A DNA stretch of 64,000 nt from Panax quinquefolius. Lineage: Eukaryota > Streptophyta > Magnoliopsida > Apiales > Araliaceae. Below, in pieces: positions 24,919-37,230 of the stretch. The notes under the pieces are model-generated. The model saw nothing but the letters and a program-made list of their open reading frames with translations, was not told the DNA's origin and ran no database searches. The translations under genes were made by a program, and so were the position numbers. The first letter of the stretch is position 1, and the number at the start of each line of letters is the position of its first letter. The stretch lies in NCBI GenBank assembly GCA_020205615.1, contig CM035165.1:26204950-26268949 (forward strand). Reading direction: 5' to 3'.

Positions 24919-27900
24919 TATAAGACCGAATTTTATGAAATAAAAGTATTCAATTTTTTTAATTTACTATTAATGAGTTACTATTCATGAATTACTATTC
25001 ACGAGTTACTATTCACGAGTTACTATTCATGAGTTACTATTCATGAGTTACTATTCACGAGTTACTATTCACGAGTACTATTCATGAAGCATGATAATTT
25101 TTTTTGTAAGAAGGCATTACTCAATAATTATTACACGATAATTCTTTATTCAATATTTTATTTTATTGATTCAATAATTGCTACGTTGATATTTTATATT
25201 ATTGTTGTTTCAATAATTGTCACGGCACAATATTTTCCATTATCGGAGCAATAATTCATATTATCTGAATAATATTATTGGATAACATTATTGGCAATGC
25301 CTAGAAAGTTCTGTCTGAAGAGGTTTGGTCACCTAATTAATTGCAGCGATGAGGAGAAATTCTTATTGGAAAGCCCCCTCTTTCCTGGGAACTGCCTGGT
25401 TGTTAATATTGTGATTATGTAATATTATTTGTGAATAATTAATTATTGATTTTTATGATGAGAAAAATATTTATTTTATGTGTATATAGATGGAGAAAAT
25501 TTTTAAAGTGACAATTGTTGAAAATTAATATTTTATCTTTTTCTGATAAAATAATTCATTTAAATATATTATTTTAATAATATAATAATGGTGATATTTT
25601 TACAGTGAATGTGGAATATATGAGTATATGAGGAGGAAGAATATTTTTGTTACAATAAATATTTAAAACATGTTAAACATGTCGGTGGACCCCATTTATT
25701 GACTGAAATTTGATTATAGCCTGTAAAATCGCCCGTTTGTGGATTTCGGTTAATTTCTATTTGGAATTTGGAAAAACTTCCTTCTGCAAAGTTGTAGATA
25801 ATGGAATTTCCTATGGAAAGTCGTGTGTTTCGAATTTTTCTGATAAAAGGGCTATTTATTATGAATTATTGAAGTTTCGGAGTTCCGAAATAATTGATTT
25901 TTGGGAGTTTTAATTAATTATTTTGAGAAAAACGTTTTTGGTGAGTTTGTGAACCTAATTTAACATGTGCTATGGCTGAAATCAGATTTCAAAGGTGGGC
26001 TAAGGAATTTTGTTTATAAATAATATTATTATATTTAATTTTCTACTTTGGTGTTCTAAGTATTTTCATAAATAGGGTGCTTAGGTTAGAATTGAAAATC
26101 ACACGAGCCGAAGTTTTCTCTCTATTTCTCTCTCTATATTATCGAGCGTATTCTTGTGAGTATTTTGAGTATACTTTGAGTATTGCTATACTCTGGTGCA
26201 AGTTCGATTCGGCGTTATTCCAATCGTAAGTAATCTTTTTTTTGAGGTAAGGGATAGTAAGGGATTTTAAGGGTTATTATGTTTTTAGTTTCGAAATTTT
26301 TCTGAACTTTCAAAAATTCTGGAAAAATTTGAAATGATATTTTGATGAGTTTTGTAGAGTGTGTCAAAAAATGGCGATTTTTGGATGTATAGATTAGGAG
26401 TTATGGATTTTATGAGAAAAGACTATTTTAAAAGTAGCAGCTTATAATTCCTTGTGGTTAACTCCAAAATTGATGAAATTTTTATTGGGAGTACATCTAT
26501 ATAATATCAGTATACCGTATTAATTTCAGAATTTTTAGACAAAAGTACAATTTATTATAAATGTTTAAATATTCGGTGGTTTTGGCCATGTGAAAAATAG
26601 TAAATGAATTTTAAAATTCGAGAAAAATATATATTCAATATGGGACTATATTCTTTTAAATCCCAGAAAATAAATATTTTTGAAACTGATTTGGTATTTT
26701 TCATGAAAATGTTCTAGTTATGAGTAAATGAATTAAATATGTTATGTAAAGTAAGAAAATTGGAAAATATGATTTTATGGCTTGAGAATCATATATGAGG
26801 TATATCTGATTTTGATGAGGGGTTTTGGTTATTGGTGATGAAATCTTATGAGTTTGGCATTTTATGATGATTAAATGCATTAATTAGTAAAGTGTAAACA
26901 ATTTAATTAAATTGTTTATAAGTTTTAGAAATTATTAAATATTGTTGTAATATTAAGAATATTAAGATTTTGATATTATTAAGTGATTTTATAACATTTG
27001 GATTAAGGTGTTATAAATATTGATATGGATTTTATTATGAAACTTTATCTCTTAGTGTATAAAGGTTACTTATGCACGATACTGCGTATCACGTATTTAT
27101 GTCGAATCGAGTAGTCTTATTCACGACAAATTGGTTTCTTCTCGACCAAATTATCGTTGATTTATGAATCTTACTCTTGAAATTAAAACCATGTTTTGAT
27201 TATATTGTTTTTATATAACATTCTTATAACCCTAATGATGATATTTCTCTTTGACTTGAGTGTAAAGATGAGTAGATTATTGGTATGATCGTGACTATAG
27301 GTTCTCTTTGGCGATGGTGCAAAAGTTGAATTGTTGGTGGTATGATCATGACCATTGAATTTACAATTGAATATTTTTAGCTTAAGTGCAAAGGTGAATT
27401 GATCAACATGGTTATAATTATTGTTATATAACTTCGAAATGATTATGTATTTCTTTGATATATGAATATCTTTGGCTCGTAGTGCAAAGATGACTTGTTG
27501 ATGAATTATCTTAGCTTTTGTAGTGCAAAAATGAATTATTGATGAATATCTTTTGCTCGTAATGCAAATATGACACATTGTTGAATATCTTTAGCTTTGT
27601 AGTGCAAAGATGAATTATTGATGAATATCTTTGGCTTGTAATGCAAAGATGACTGTTGTTGAATATCTTTAGCTTTGTAGTGTAAAGATGAATCATTAAT
27701 GAATATCTTTGGCCGTGGTAGTACAAAGATGAATTTTTTAGTATGATTATGAGCAGAACTGTGATTTGGTATAACCATGATATTTGATGTTTCGGTAAAG
27801 ACAATGATGAAATTATCTTCTTCCGGATAAGAAGAGGAATTTAAAACTACAATTATGATTATGAGTTATACATGTGATTGTGGGCGAATTGTTGATTGAT

Positions 27901-28791
27901 GTTAGAGGATAAAACATTGTTGGTGGACTTTTAACATGGAGAATATAATAGATTTTATGGTCTATTTGACTCTTCTAAATGGATTGCTCATTCAAACGCA
28001 ACTATGGTTGAAAAGTTTTATCATCTACCATATGTTCTAAATCTACGATTTATTACCGATGAAGACTATTGATAATTTATTTATCTTTAGTCATAATATT
28101 CTTTTTTGAGCTAGTTGTGCTCACCCTTTTATTTCACAATTCCTTTCGAATAATAAAAGTGTAAATTTGGTCGAGCGGGGATAGCGAGGAATAGAGTGGT
28201 GGTCTATAGTTGTTGAGGGTGAGGTGAATTTAACTTTGGAAGGTGTTTTGTCACTACCATACAAGATGTCTAATGACATACAAACTCGTGTTATCATAAG
28301 ACAAGATTGTGCACATCCACTTGCTGAGTATATTTACAAGCACTACCTATATAATCTTGGTGTTTGTTTGGAGTATAATACCCAATTAGAGACAAAGTGG
28401 AGATAATGATATGTCAAGAGAAGACTCACCATTGGGAAGAATATGATAGTAATCTTCTCGTTTTTCTTTGGGGTTTATTAGGTCAACCAAGGATAATTAC
28501 GTGGCCATATGATATCTACCATAACCTAAAAGCATGGCCTCCCATGTATGAAGGTTTCCTTGAGCACTTCCCAAAGATTCTAATTTTTAAAACAGTTTTT
28601 GACTATACCTTTATGTAAGGTGTCATTGTGACGTGCTACAGTTGGTATATATTTGTATCCAAACTCATAGCATATGTGTGGTTGTATTTTGCACGACAAT
28701 TGTTGTAATAAAGTTGTAGTTATTTTCCGTACCATATATTTAGCGACTCAGAATGGGTTGGATGGAATGGACCTATTTTGGGGTCGTTACA
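24919..28791 (+). repeat. E3 LTR copy 3 (3873 bp)
   Basis: The start reads TATAAGACCGAATTTT, so the terminal TG is TA. The end GGGGTCGTTACA is intact and is followed by the GTAGA duplication. Content is as in copies 1 and 2. Confidence 0.93.
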
Positions 28792-28796
28792 GTAGA

Positions 28797-29249
28797 TATC
28801 ATGCTCTACTTGACTCTTCTAATGGATTGTTTATTCCGCTGCAGTTAAACTTGTTGTCTAATATATTCTATCAGTTTAACACTATTGAAGGCTAACAATA
28901 ATTTATTCTGCATTATCTTAGTCATAATATTCTTTACTGGGCTAGTTGAGCTCACCCTTTGTTTTTATTGTTCTCTTCAAAAAATGAGAATATAGTTGCG
29001 ACTAGTCGGGGAATGGATTGATGGTGCAGATGGTTGCTTTAGTAGTCCTCACTATTCTATGAAATAGTGTGATAATAAATGTAATGAGGACTTCATTTGA
29101 GTTTGGATATTGTCTAGAAGACAATATTCGTGTTAAAACTCTCGACTTATGTTACACGATAGTTGTATGATTAAGTTTGTATTTATATTCTGTACCATGT
29201 ATTTGGCGTCTCAGAATGGGTGATTAATACCTATTTTGGGGGCATCACA
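28797..29249 (+). repeat. 3' segment of solo LTR E1
   Basis: It holds gggctagttgagctcaccc (near 28938), the tagtcctcactattct block, and the LTR end cctattttgggggcatcaca. Confidence 0.9.
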
Positions 29250-29254
29250 GCTAC

Positions 29255-29910
29255 GTCTGATGTTGGTGGAACCTTCGTAGTTAGAAAGCAAATTTAGAGA
29301 TTAAGGTATATGGAGGTGCTAAAGCTGTTAAGGATGGTAGATAAGACATTAAAAGTGGATTGGACTTTGTTTTGGGTGTACAAGAAGAAGTGAAGGTAAC
29401 TTCAAAATATGAGAATGATGATAAAAAAAGGTATAAGCGTAGAAAGTGTAATGTGTGACAATAACAAAAAATGTGGCGGTATTTGAAAGTTTAAAGCCTA
29501 ATGGAGATTTGGATGTAGCTACAAAAAGGTTTAACTGAATCAAAAATTGAGGTTCCAACATGCAAGGTTGTTGAAGTATTTTCATTGGACATTGAGAGTC
29601 CAATTGGAGAACTAAAAGTGGAAACCATGAAATAAGTTAATTCTAAAGTTGTGAATCTTAGTGATTCATTCTTCCCTATGGATTCTCATGTGGAGGATGT
29701 AATTGGGTGGTATATTTTATTGTCGTTTGTATAAACTGGCATTAAGGTTTGTCCTTTCAAAATCAATTTTGATACTACCGAGAAACTACCTACAATGGAG
29801 GCCAAGTACAAGGGTGGAGGTACCTGTAATGTCTCTCTTTTCACAATAGAAGTTAGTATATTGGATATGAAGTTCATTACTTATGACATCTACTCCGAAG
29901 GGAAGTGAAA
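29255..29910 (+). pseudogene. Unrecognised decayed coding region, right half
   Basis: The sequence continues from 6128 once E1 and one GCTAC are set aside. Protein-like pieces in shifting plus-strand frames include SGLDFVLGVQEEVKVTSK, ATKRFN, IEVPTCKVVEVFSLDIESP and NVSLFTIEVSILDMKF, interrupted by stops. Lys, Val and Glu are common. I recognise no family. A minus-strand ORF at 29349-29603 is probably a shadow. Confidence 0.35.
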
Positions 29911-31314
29911 GTCCAATAATAATCTAGAAGGGGGGTTGAATAGATTATTACAGATTAAAAAAATTATCTTAGGCCTTTCTGAATTTTTAGATAATTAATT
30001 TGCAGTGTTAGAAATTAATATGCAAGACAATAAAAATTCAATCACACAATGCACAGAGATTTGTTTGGTTCACAACATACATCCTAGGTATGTTGCTACG
30101 TCCAGTCTCAAGCTTCTCTCCAAGACTTTAGATCCTATTACTTTCTGTAATAAAAACTCCCTCAATAGGCGAAGAAACCTTTACAAAGTTTTATAGACAA
30201 ACTTTCAACTATTCTCGACTAGTTTATCTTGGACAACAAGCTCCCAACTCCCTCCTCAAGCTTAGTTGTACTTTTCTTTTGAGTTCAGTTCTATTCTATG
30301 ATCTGGTCTTGAAACAACAGCCTCTTCCTCACCTCACAAGTACACTAGAGACCCAACTCCTAGCTGAACTCTCTAAGACTCTGGTCTTGGTCGAAGAATT
30401 ACTCGTTTTTCTCACAGATAAATAAAATAAACTTACTCTAACATTTTTTTCTTTTTACAAAAGATTTTACAATGACATGCTTCTTAAATAAGAAAATAAA
30501 ATTTAGTACAAATATATATAAAAGTTTATGCAACTTTTATATTTAATACTTCTCAAATAAATAGATAGCAATTAGAGATCAAGTAATTATATAAAATTTT
30601 AATGACCTTTATATATGTGAAATGTGCTTCAAAATGTGATGTAAATTTATGCTTTCGGTTATAAAAGTTATAGAACTTTTATACTTATGTAAATATGCTT
30701 CTTGGTTAAGCGAGATAAATCAATTTTAGTTTAACTCAAAAATGCTTATTATAAGCGGATATATAGTTAAATGCAAATTTATAAAGAATTATTTATTCTT
30801 TATAATAAAGAATTTGTTTCTATTGGTTAAACAAATATAACTTTAAATTTAGATAAAAAGTTTAAATAACTTTTATATTTAGAGTGAAAAAATGATTACG
30901 ATAAGCGAGATAAGTTGGTTTAAGTTTTAAATCAAATATGCTTCTATATAAGCACATATTTAATTTTTTTGTGCAAATTTATAAGAATTTTTATTTTTTA
31001 TAAATAAAGAATGTATTTCTATGCTAAATAGATAAGACTTTGATTTACGATATAAAAGTTTAAATAACTTATATAATGAGTGATATGCTTACATTTAAGT
31101 AGATATATTCACTTAAGTTTGTGATATAAAAGTTTAAATAACTTTTATATTATGCAACAAGTATTTTATGAATAAATAAATTTATGATAAAATACTTGTG
31201 AGGACAGAATATCAAGTATAATAAATAAATCGTTTAAGCAATACTTGATATAAAAAAATATATTTGTTTAACTTTCGGAGAATATATAATAATATTTTAT
31301 CAATTATGTAAATG
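29911..31314. other. AT-rich non-coding repeat region
   Basis: It opens with ctagaaggggggttgaatag, a phrase I associate with dispersed plant repeats, though I cannot name the family. From about 30480 the sequence is over three-quarters A+T, with loose repeats of ataaaagtttaaataac and atgcttatataagc. A 10-bp inverted repeat TATCAAGTAT/ATACTTGATA spans 31210-31251. No convincing gene. Confidence 0.6.
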
Positions 31315-31319
31315 ATTAT

Positions 31320-33914
31320 TGTGAGACGCCAAATTTTATGAATAAAGATTTTAATTTGTTGAAATATTTTTTTTTTAATATTATGGTGTGGATTTGATAT
31401 AATGTTATAGTTGTGGGTAATATTTATAAATTTTTGCAAAGTATGCAAGTTGTTATAAAATATTCGTTTGATCAGAAAATATTCTTTTTGTCGGGGAATA
31501 TCCGTACGACGGCACAATCATTGGTGGACCCCACAGCGGAAGTATTGTCGTAGTTAGAAAACGACATAATTATCTTTTTATAAAAATAACGGCGAAAATA
31601 TTACCGTTAAAACTGTTGAGCTACCCAGTAGTAAAAGTACAGTAATACGCGTGGTTGCATAGTAGCACACGGTATTGATTATTGATGATTACGTAAGAAG
31701 TCACTCAGTTATACTCAATTATTGCTACAGTAATTGCTGCATCATATCTCTTATATTATTTATTCAATTATTGTCACGGTATCAATATTTTATATTATTA
31801 AATCAATAATTGAGGCGAAAAAGTTATTCATATTATTATTTGCAATATTGATGATGTCTGAAGTTACATCGAGGAGAGGTTTGGTCACCTAATTGCGGCG
31901 CCAATAAGGAGAAATCCTTATCGGAAAGCCCCTCTTTCACGGGAGCGACACGGTTGTTAAATATTGTGAATTATAATATTAATGATGAATAAGTTCGTGT
32001 TGATTAAAGATGAAATTGATAGTTCCATTGTGTTGGAATTATTAGTGTTAGTGAAAATCGACATTTATTTCGATAATAATTGACGTGTGGAGGTTATATT
32101 GACCAATCGGGTAATTAACCGGATAAATGAGCAATTAATTGCTATTGATTCACATGATTATAACTATTTGTTCACATGTGTGTACTATTGATTCACATTC
32201 ATTTACTAATAAGGGAGTTGGTGCAAGATTGATAATACTTGCATGACTAAGTTAAAAATGGAGGTATAAATGAAGGTACTATACTGTAATTATTTTTTTC
32301 ACATGTTTAGAACTATTAAGTCACATGATTTACTATTAGGGGAGGTGGTGCAAGTTTGATAATACTTGCAAGACTAAATTAAAAATGAAGGAAAAGAGAA
32401 AGGTATTATACCGTAATATTTTGAGCCCCAAAACGTGAAATTATCGAAACTATATTTTCCTATAAATAGAAGCTCATTCCTTCATTATTTTTCACCAATT
32501 TACTAAAGCTATAGAGCAATTATTATAGAGAGAAATTATAGAGAGAAAGAAGAAGATAAGTCTGCTACCTCACTATTTCAATATTCAGTCTTCTTTTGAG
32601 GTAAGGGGTATTATTCTTTCGTATTCATAAAGAGAGTTATTTTCTTTCAATACTCGTAAGGGTTGTTATTCCATTCTTTATTATTATGTTGGAATAACTT
32701 TTATACATGCAAAATCCGCATACATGGTGAAATTCTTACATTATTTCATTCTTTATTATTCATTGGAATAACTTTTTGCATGCGGTTTATCGCATACCCG
32801 GTGAATTCTATTGTTATTCCATTCTTTATTATTCATTTAGAATATCATCATGTATACGTATGGATTACGCATGACCTAGTTCCATTATTTATTATTCTAT
32901 TGAATAACTTTTATACATATACGGGATTATCGCATGCATGGTGAATGATCCTCCGTATTCATTCTTTATTAAATTATGGAAATGATCCGTCATGTGGATT
33001 ACTGCATGGCGTGAAAATCCATTCATAGATTTAGTATATTCTATTATACTTGTATGAGATATCATTTCTTTTGTACTCGTCATAAAATATCATTTTCGTT
33101 GGTATTTTTCTTTTACGAGTTACTATTCACAAGTTACTATTCACCCAGTTACTATTCACTCTAGTATTATTTACTCGGGTATTCGGGGCACTTTTCGTGT
33201 CAGAGTACTATTCACGAGTTACTATTCACAGGTTACTATTCACCCAAATTACTATTCATCCAAATATTATTCACTCGGGTATTTGGGGTATTTTTCATGC
33301 CGGGGTACTATTCACGAGATAATATTCCCGAAGTACTATTCAGAGGGTACTATTCACCCGAAAAATATATTTTTTTTCTGTCCAAATTATTTTTGGTACA
33401 TGAATATTATTCTTGAATTTTACTCTACAAAGCAGTATCATGTTGACAATTTGGACGTTATTAATTTCTGGATAAATTAAATTATAAATCTTTTAAATTT
33501 ATCCTTGAACTTGTTTTATTGAATTATTATATCATTGTCATCATCCTCATGCTAATATTGTGATGAAAGTCATCTTTGGCTTACGTGCAGAGATGGACTT
33601 GGTATGATTATGACCAGGGATTATTCGGTATAATCATGACCGTAATGTGACGAATGATGTGGTGAAAGTCCTCATTGGCCTGTAGTTCATTGATGGACAG
33701 TTGTTGGTATAATTATGACCAGGGATTATTCAGTATAATCATGACCATTGATGATTACATGAATATCCTTGGCCGTGGTGCATGGATGATTTGATTTTAT
33801 TTATTAAGCCGAGTCTCAACGATAAAAGTGATGAAAAACCTTTTAAATCATAGAAGATAGTAGATTTTATTCTCTACTTAACTCTTCTAATGGATTGCTT
33901 ATTCCGCTGTAGTT
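31320..33914 (+). mobile_element. Family-A LTR A3, interrupted by R1
   Basis: It starts TGTGAGACGCCAAATTTTAT after attat (31315-31319). It has the TATA box cctataaatagaag (32460-32473), the hairpin repeats (32660-33010) and the 14-bp minisatellite (33110-33350). It stops near ttattccgctgtagtt, where R1 begins. Its last few hundred bases, and any matching TSD, must lie beyond the window on the far side of R1. Confidence 0.85.
33110..33350. repeat. TTACTATTCAC minisatellite in A3
   Basis: Diverged units of tactattcacgagt in two blocks separated by a repeated cactcgggtattcggggcac phrase, giving a higher-order repeat of about 120 bp. Confidence 0.85.
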
Positions 33915-35863
33915 TGTAACGACCCCAAAATTCATACCATTTAAATCTCGAGTTCGGTCGTTAACCATACATTCAACCTCTAATTTTTACATCATTATTC
34001 GATATTAAAATCACTAAAATTGCGAAATATTTAAAACTTTTATACATTTCTTTACAGTATTACCTAAATCGCAACCTTTACATTACATCTCTTCGATTCA
34101 AATTTATATCATGAATCGTTATAACAAAATGACTATACAAAGTCTTACATCATAAATAGATATCCATATACACCGAATAACTCAATTTACAATTCAACAA
34201 CATGTTACATTCAAAATATTACATACATTTTTCATAAAACATAAGTAATCTTCGTGAATATAGATATCTATAACTCACTTAGCACATATCCTTACCTTAA
34301 TTTCCTGACCTGCAAAAGTGGTTATTTACAAGAGTGAGCTCGACAGCCCAGCAAAATCTAACAGTTTTCATGCATCACATAACACGTAATAATATACTAA
34401 ACATATATATCATAATAACTAAAACAACATGTCATACATGCTTTTAGTTCACATAGCAAATATAAAGATTGAGTTCCTTACTCAATCCTCCTTATTTAAC
34501 CAAAACAATGCAGTCATAAATTGACTTTAACATTTCATGATTTCAACATGTATAACATATCATGCAATTTAAAACAGTTCATCAAGTCCACGTAACAAAT
34601 AGGAACCGAAAGACTTGCCTTGATCGTTGTTTACCAATAACAGTTTAACATCTTACAGTTATCTGCACTTCACGTGCCCTACACAATTATAATCATACAC
34701 ATCAACTATTAGTCACATAACAACATATAGTAATTGTAATGTAAACTCTACTCCACATCTCATAATCTTTTCTATTAATTAGCACACAATGTTCAATTAG
34801 ATTGTGTTAACTTTTCGACTTATGACTCACTATATTTCTTCTTAGTCAAACTCGAAGTTCATTCAAGTGCTTAAGTCTTGATAAGACTACTTATTGGTTT
34901 TATATTAAACCCATTTCATATCCTATAATATTCATTTCAATTGAATTGAAATACTTTTTAAGTTCATTAACACTTGGTACGGCGTTTCGACGTTTATTCG
35001 TCACACGCCCGATTCGTCTCTCTTGTGTGCGCTTAGTATGCTTATACAACTTATCTAATACATTATTTATTAATGTTAAATATCATTATATTTACTAACA
35101 TACATGTTTTATAACTACACATGCATATGTGCATGCCCGATGCCCTCTGATTGCCCCCAAAAACACAACAGTCCTAAAGATGACCATTTTGACTACTGTT
35201 ACAGACCTCAAATTGAAAAATGTAAAAATGAAAGTTGTAGGTCTATTCGTCCTTGTTCTGGATCATCTTGAATCACCTCAATCGAAGTTCGTATGAGAAC
35301 GTTATGGCCATTTTACTACAGGAGGCCAAAACTATCCGACTCAGACTAAAATTCCGGCGCTGGGGAGCGAGGACTAAGCTAGCCAGTGGTGCCGTGGCAT
35401 GAAATTTGGCGCTGGGGCGCCGAAACTTGCAGAACCCAACCATTGGAGAACAGAACAACTAATTTCTGTCTATTTAACACTGCTAACATCTAAATTAACA
35501 TGCTAACTTATATAAATTACACATATACACACTACCCAACATGCATATACTAATTTAAACCACTAAACAACAATCACAAAACACTTAATTCCTTGAAAAC
35601 CATATTTTAAACCCAAAAAGTCCATTTTTATACTTCTAGACACTGTGAACACGGTAATCACAGTTATAAACTAATTCAATTCCTTTGAACTTCGTTATCT
35701 TAATTTCATACCCAATCATAATCACAGTTCAATTTCGTTTTACAGTTTATAGGCAATAAAATACTCATTTCTAATAGTCTTATAAGACATGTTCGTGCAT
35801 CTACGTTCACTGTAAAAACCAATTCCCTTTCTTTAACACGTAATTAGCATACAGTCATATATT

Positions 35864-35900
<37 letters not shown>

Positions 35901-36780
35901 TAGTTATAACAATTATCATTACAATTACGCATAATTTCATAATTAATTCTAAAACATAGTTTACATATAATTTTTGTAAAAACCTTATACACTGAAATTC
36001 AATAACACCGAGACTTTTCGTAAGACATATATACTTTATATACACATACCTTATGTTGCTTTACAAATTAGTTGTTAATCACTGAGTATAAAAATTCGGA
36101 ACCTTCTCTTTTTGCTTCTCTCTCTTAGATTCTGTCTCATATTCTCTGAATCTTTCTTTCATTTTCTTTCTTCTTAGACTCATCTAGCAAAACTAGAATA
36201 CGTAACTCCAAAAACCCAAAAGCTATTATGGCCATAACACGCCAATTAAAAGCATCGATTCTAAAACATATAACGTATCGATTAAAATGTTTATTTTATA
36301 TTTTATTTATTTATTTTATTTTATTAATAAATCAAAATTTAAAATACAAAAGCCATAAGGTTCCGTTTGGCAAAACCCGTTTAAAATTAAAGACTTAATA
36401 TACTTAAGCCTTGTTTGGTAAAACTAAATTAAAACTACTTTAATTTATTTTAATAACCACTTATAATAAAGTTATTTGTCACACTTCTAATTAAGTAAGT
36501 TTTCATACTTAATTTAATTAATTCTAATAACAATTCATTGCATAATATAATAATTTATTTAATCATTATAAACTTTCTAACTTAATTATTAAATTAAATT
36601 AGATTACTATTTCAAAATAATTACTTTCCTTAAATCATTAATTATCTATTAAACAAATAATTAATCAAATCAACTCAAATCAATTAAACAAATATTTATT
36701 CAACGATAACACATCCATTAAATATTTATAAAAATTCAATAAATATTTAAATATTATAATTAAAAATCTGGATTATTACA
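33915..36780 (-). repeat. 3' LTR of R1 (2866 bp)
   Basis: Minus-strand ends are TGTAATAATCCAGATTTT at 36780 and GGGGTCGTTACA at 33915. It shares the inverted gagctcgacagcccagc box (34337-34354) with family A. A GC-rich block at 35340-35430 contains the hairpin GGCGC/GCGCC (35408-35421). A (TA)n tract lies at 35868-35898. No ORF worth calling. Confidence 0.85.
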
Positions 36781-37225
36781 TCATTCCTTCTTTACAAAGA
36801 TTCTGTACTCAGAATCACAACTCCAACCACTCATTCGTTACAATCTTCCCTACTTACAAAGATTCTATCCCCAGAATCGAAGACACAAATTAAATAAATA
36901 ACTCAGAGTAATCTTTCATCATTTTATCTAAATATAGATTTTATATTTCCTACTACATTCATTACCTTAACAAATTTTAGGTTTCATTTTATAACTTTCA
37001 CTTGAACTTAATATATTTTGAGTATTATATTCTTAATCCATTCATTTTCTTTTCTAAGAATCGCTATCATAAACACTCGAAATATTACATTCACCCTTTC
37101 TTCTAAGAATTTCGTCCTCGAAATTTTATTTATTAATTTTTATTCATTTAATCTATCAAAGTAGATTTTTACGTCACTACCTCATTCATTCATTGGTTTC
37201 TATAACCACTTTCTTTCCACAAAGA
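36781..37225 (-). other. R1 internal region, left part
   Basis: Non-coding and pyrimidine-rich on the plus strand (ttcctttctttacaaag, then tcttccctacttac). A purine tract lies against the LTR on the minus strand (AAAGAAGGAATGA). Confidence 0.6.
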
Positions 37226-37230
37226 TCATT

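Larger units (their letters stand above)
16493..28791 (+). mobile_element. Tandem element E3: three LTRs, two very short internal regions
   Basis: The order is LTR 16493-20372, internal 20373-20706, LTR 20707-24588, internal 24589-24918, LTR 24919-28791. GTAGA flanks the whole array (16488-16492 and 28792-28796), so it arrived as one insertion or grew afterwards by LTR-LTR unequal exchange. Internal regions hold only a primer site, about 290 bp without a clear ORF, and a polypurine tract. Such a unit cannot encode its own proteins and would depend on an autonomous gypsy element. The LTR ends (TGTAAGACCCCGAA...GGGGTCGTTACA) are related to family A. Confidence 0.93.
6129..29249 (+). mobile_element. 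Solo family-A LTR E1, split by two nested elements
   Basis: The LTR starts TGTAAGACCCCAAC at 6129 and ends GGGGGCATCACA at 29249. GCTAC flanks it on both sides (6124-6128 and 29250-29254). Its own sequence is 6129-6665, 14875-16492 and 28797-29249, about 2.6 kb in all, the size of an intact family-A LTR (A4 is 2654 bp). The joints fit the A4 sequence, for example aacgatgtctagaagttct and agatagtagattttatg. No internal region remains, so E1 is a solo LTR made by LTR-LTR recombination before or after E2 and E3 landed in it. Confidence 0.9.

Noticed and set aside
6129..29249. E1 as a complete 23-kb retrotransposon with two LTRs
   Set aside because: After removing E2 and E3 the remainder is a single LTR length; no primer site, purine tract or second LTR belongs to it.
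31210..31251. TATCAAGTAT/ATACTTGATA inverted repeat as a MITE or terminator
   Set aside because: It is a single 42-bp hairpin in AT-rich DNA with no TSD or terminal-repeat structure.
33915..36780. R1 LTR as a solo LTR
   Set aside because: Flanks differ (tagtt against tcatt), a purine tract adjoins its inner end, and chromovirus-like post-pol sequence follows.
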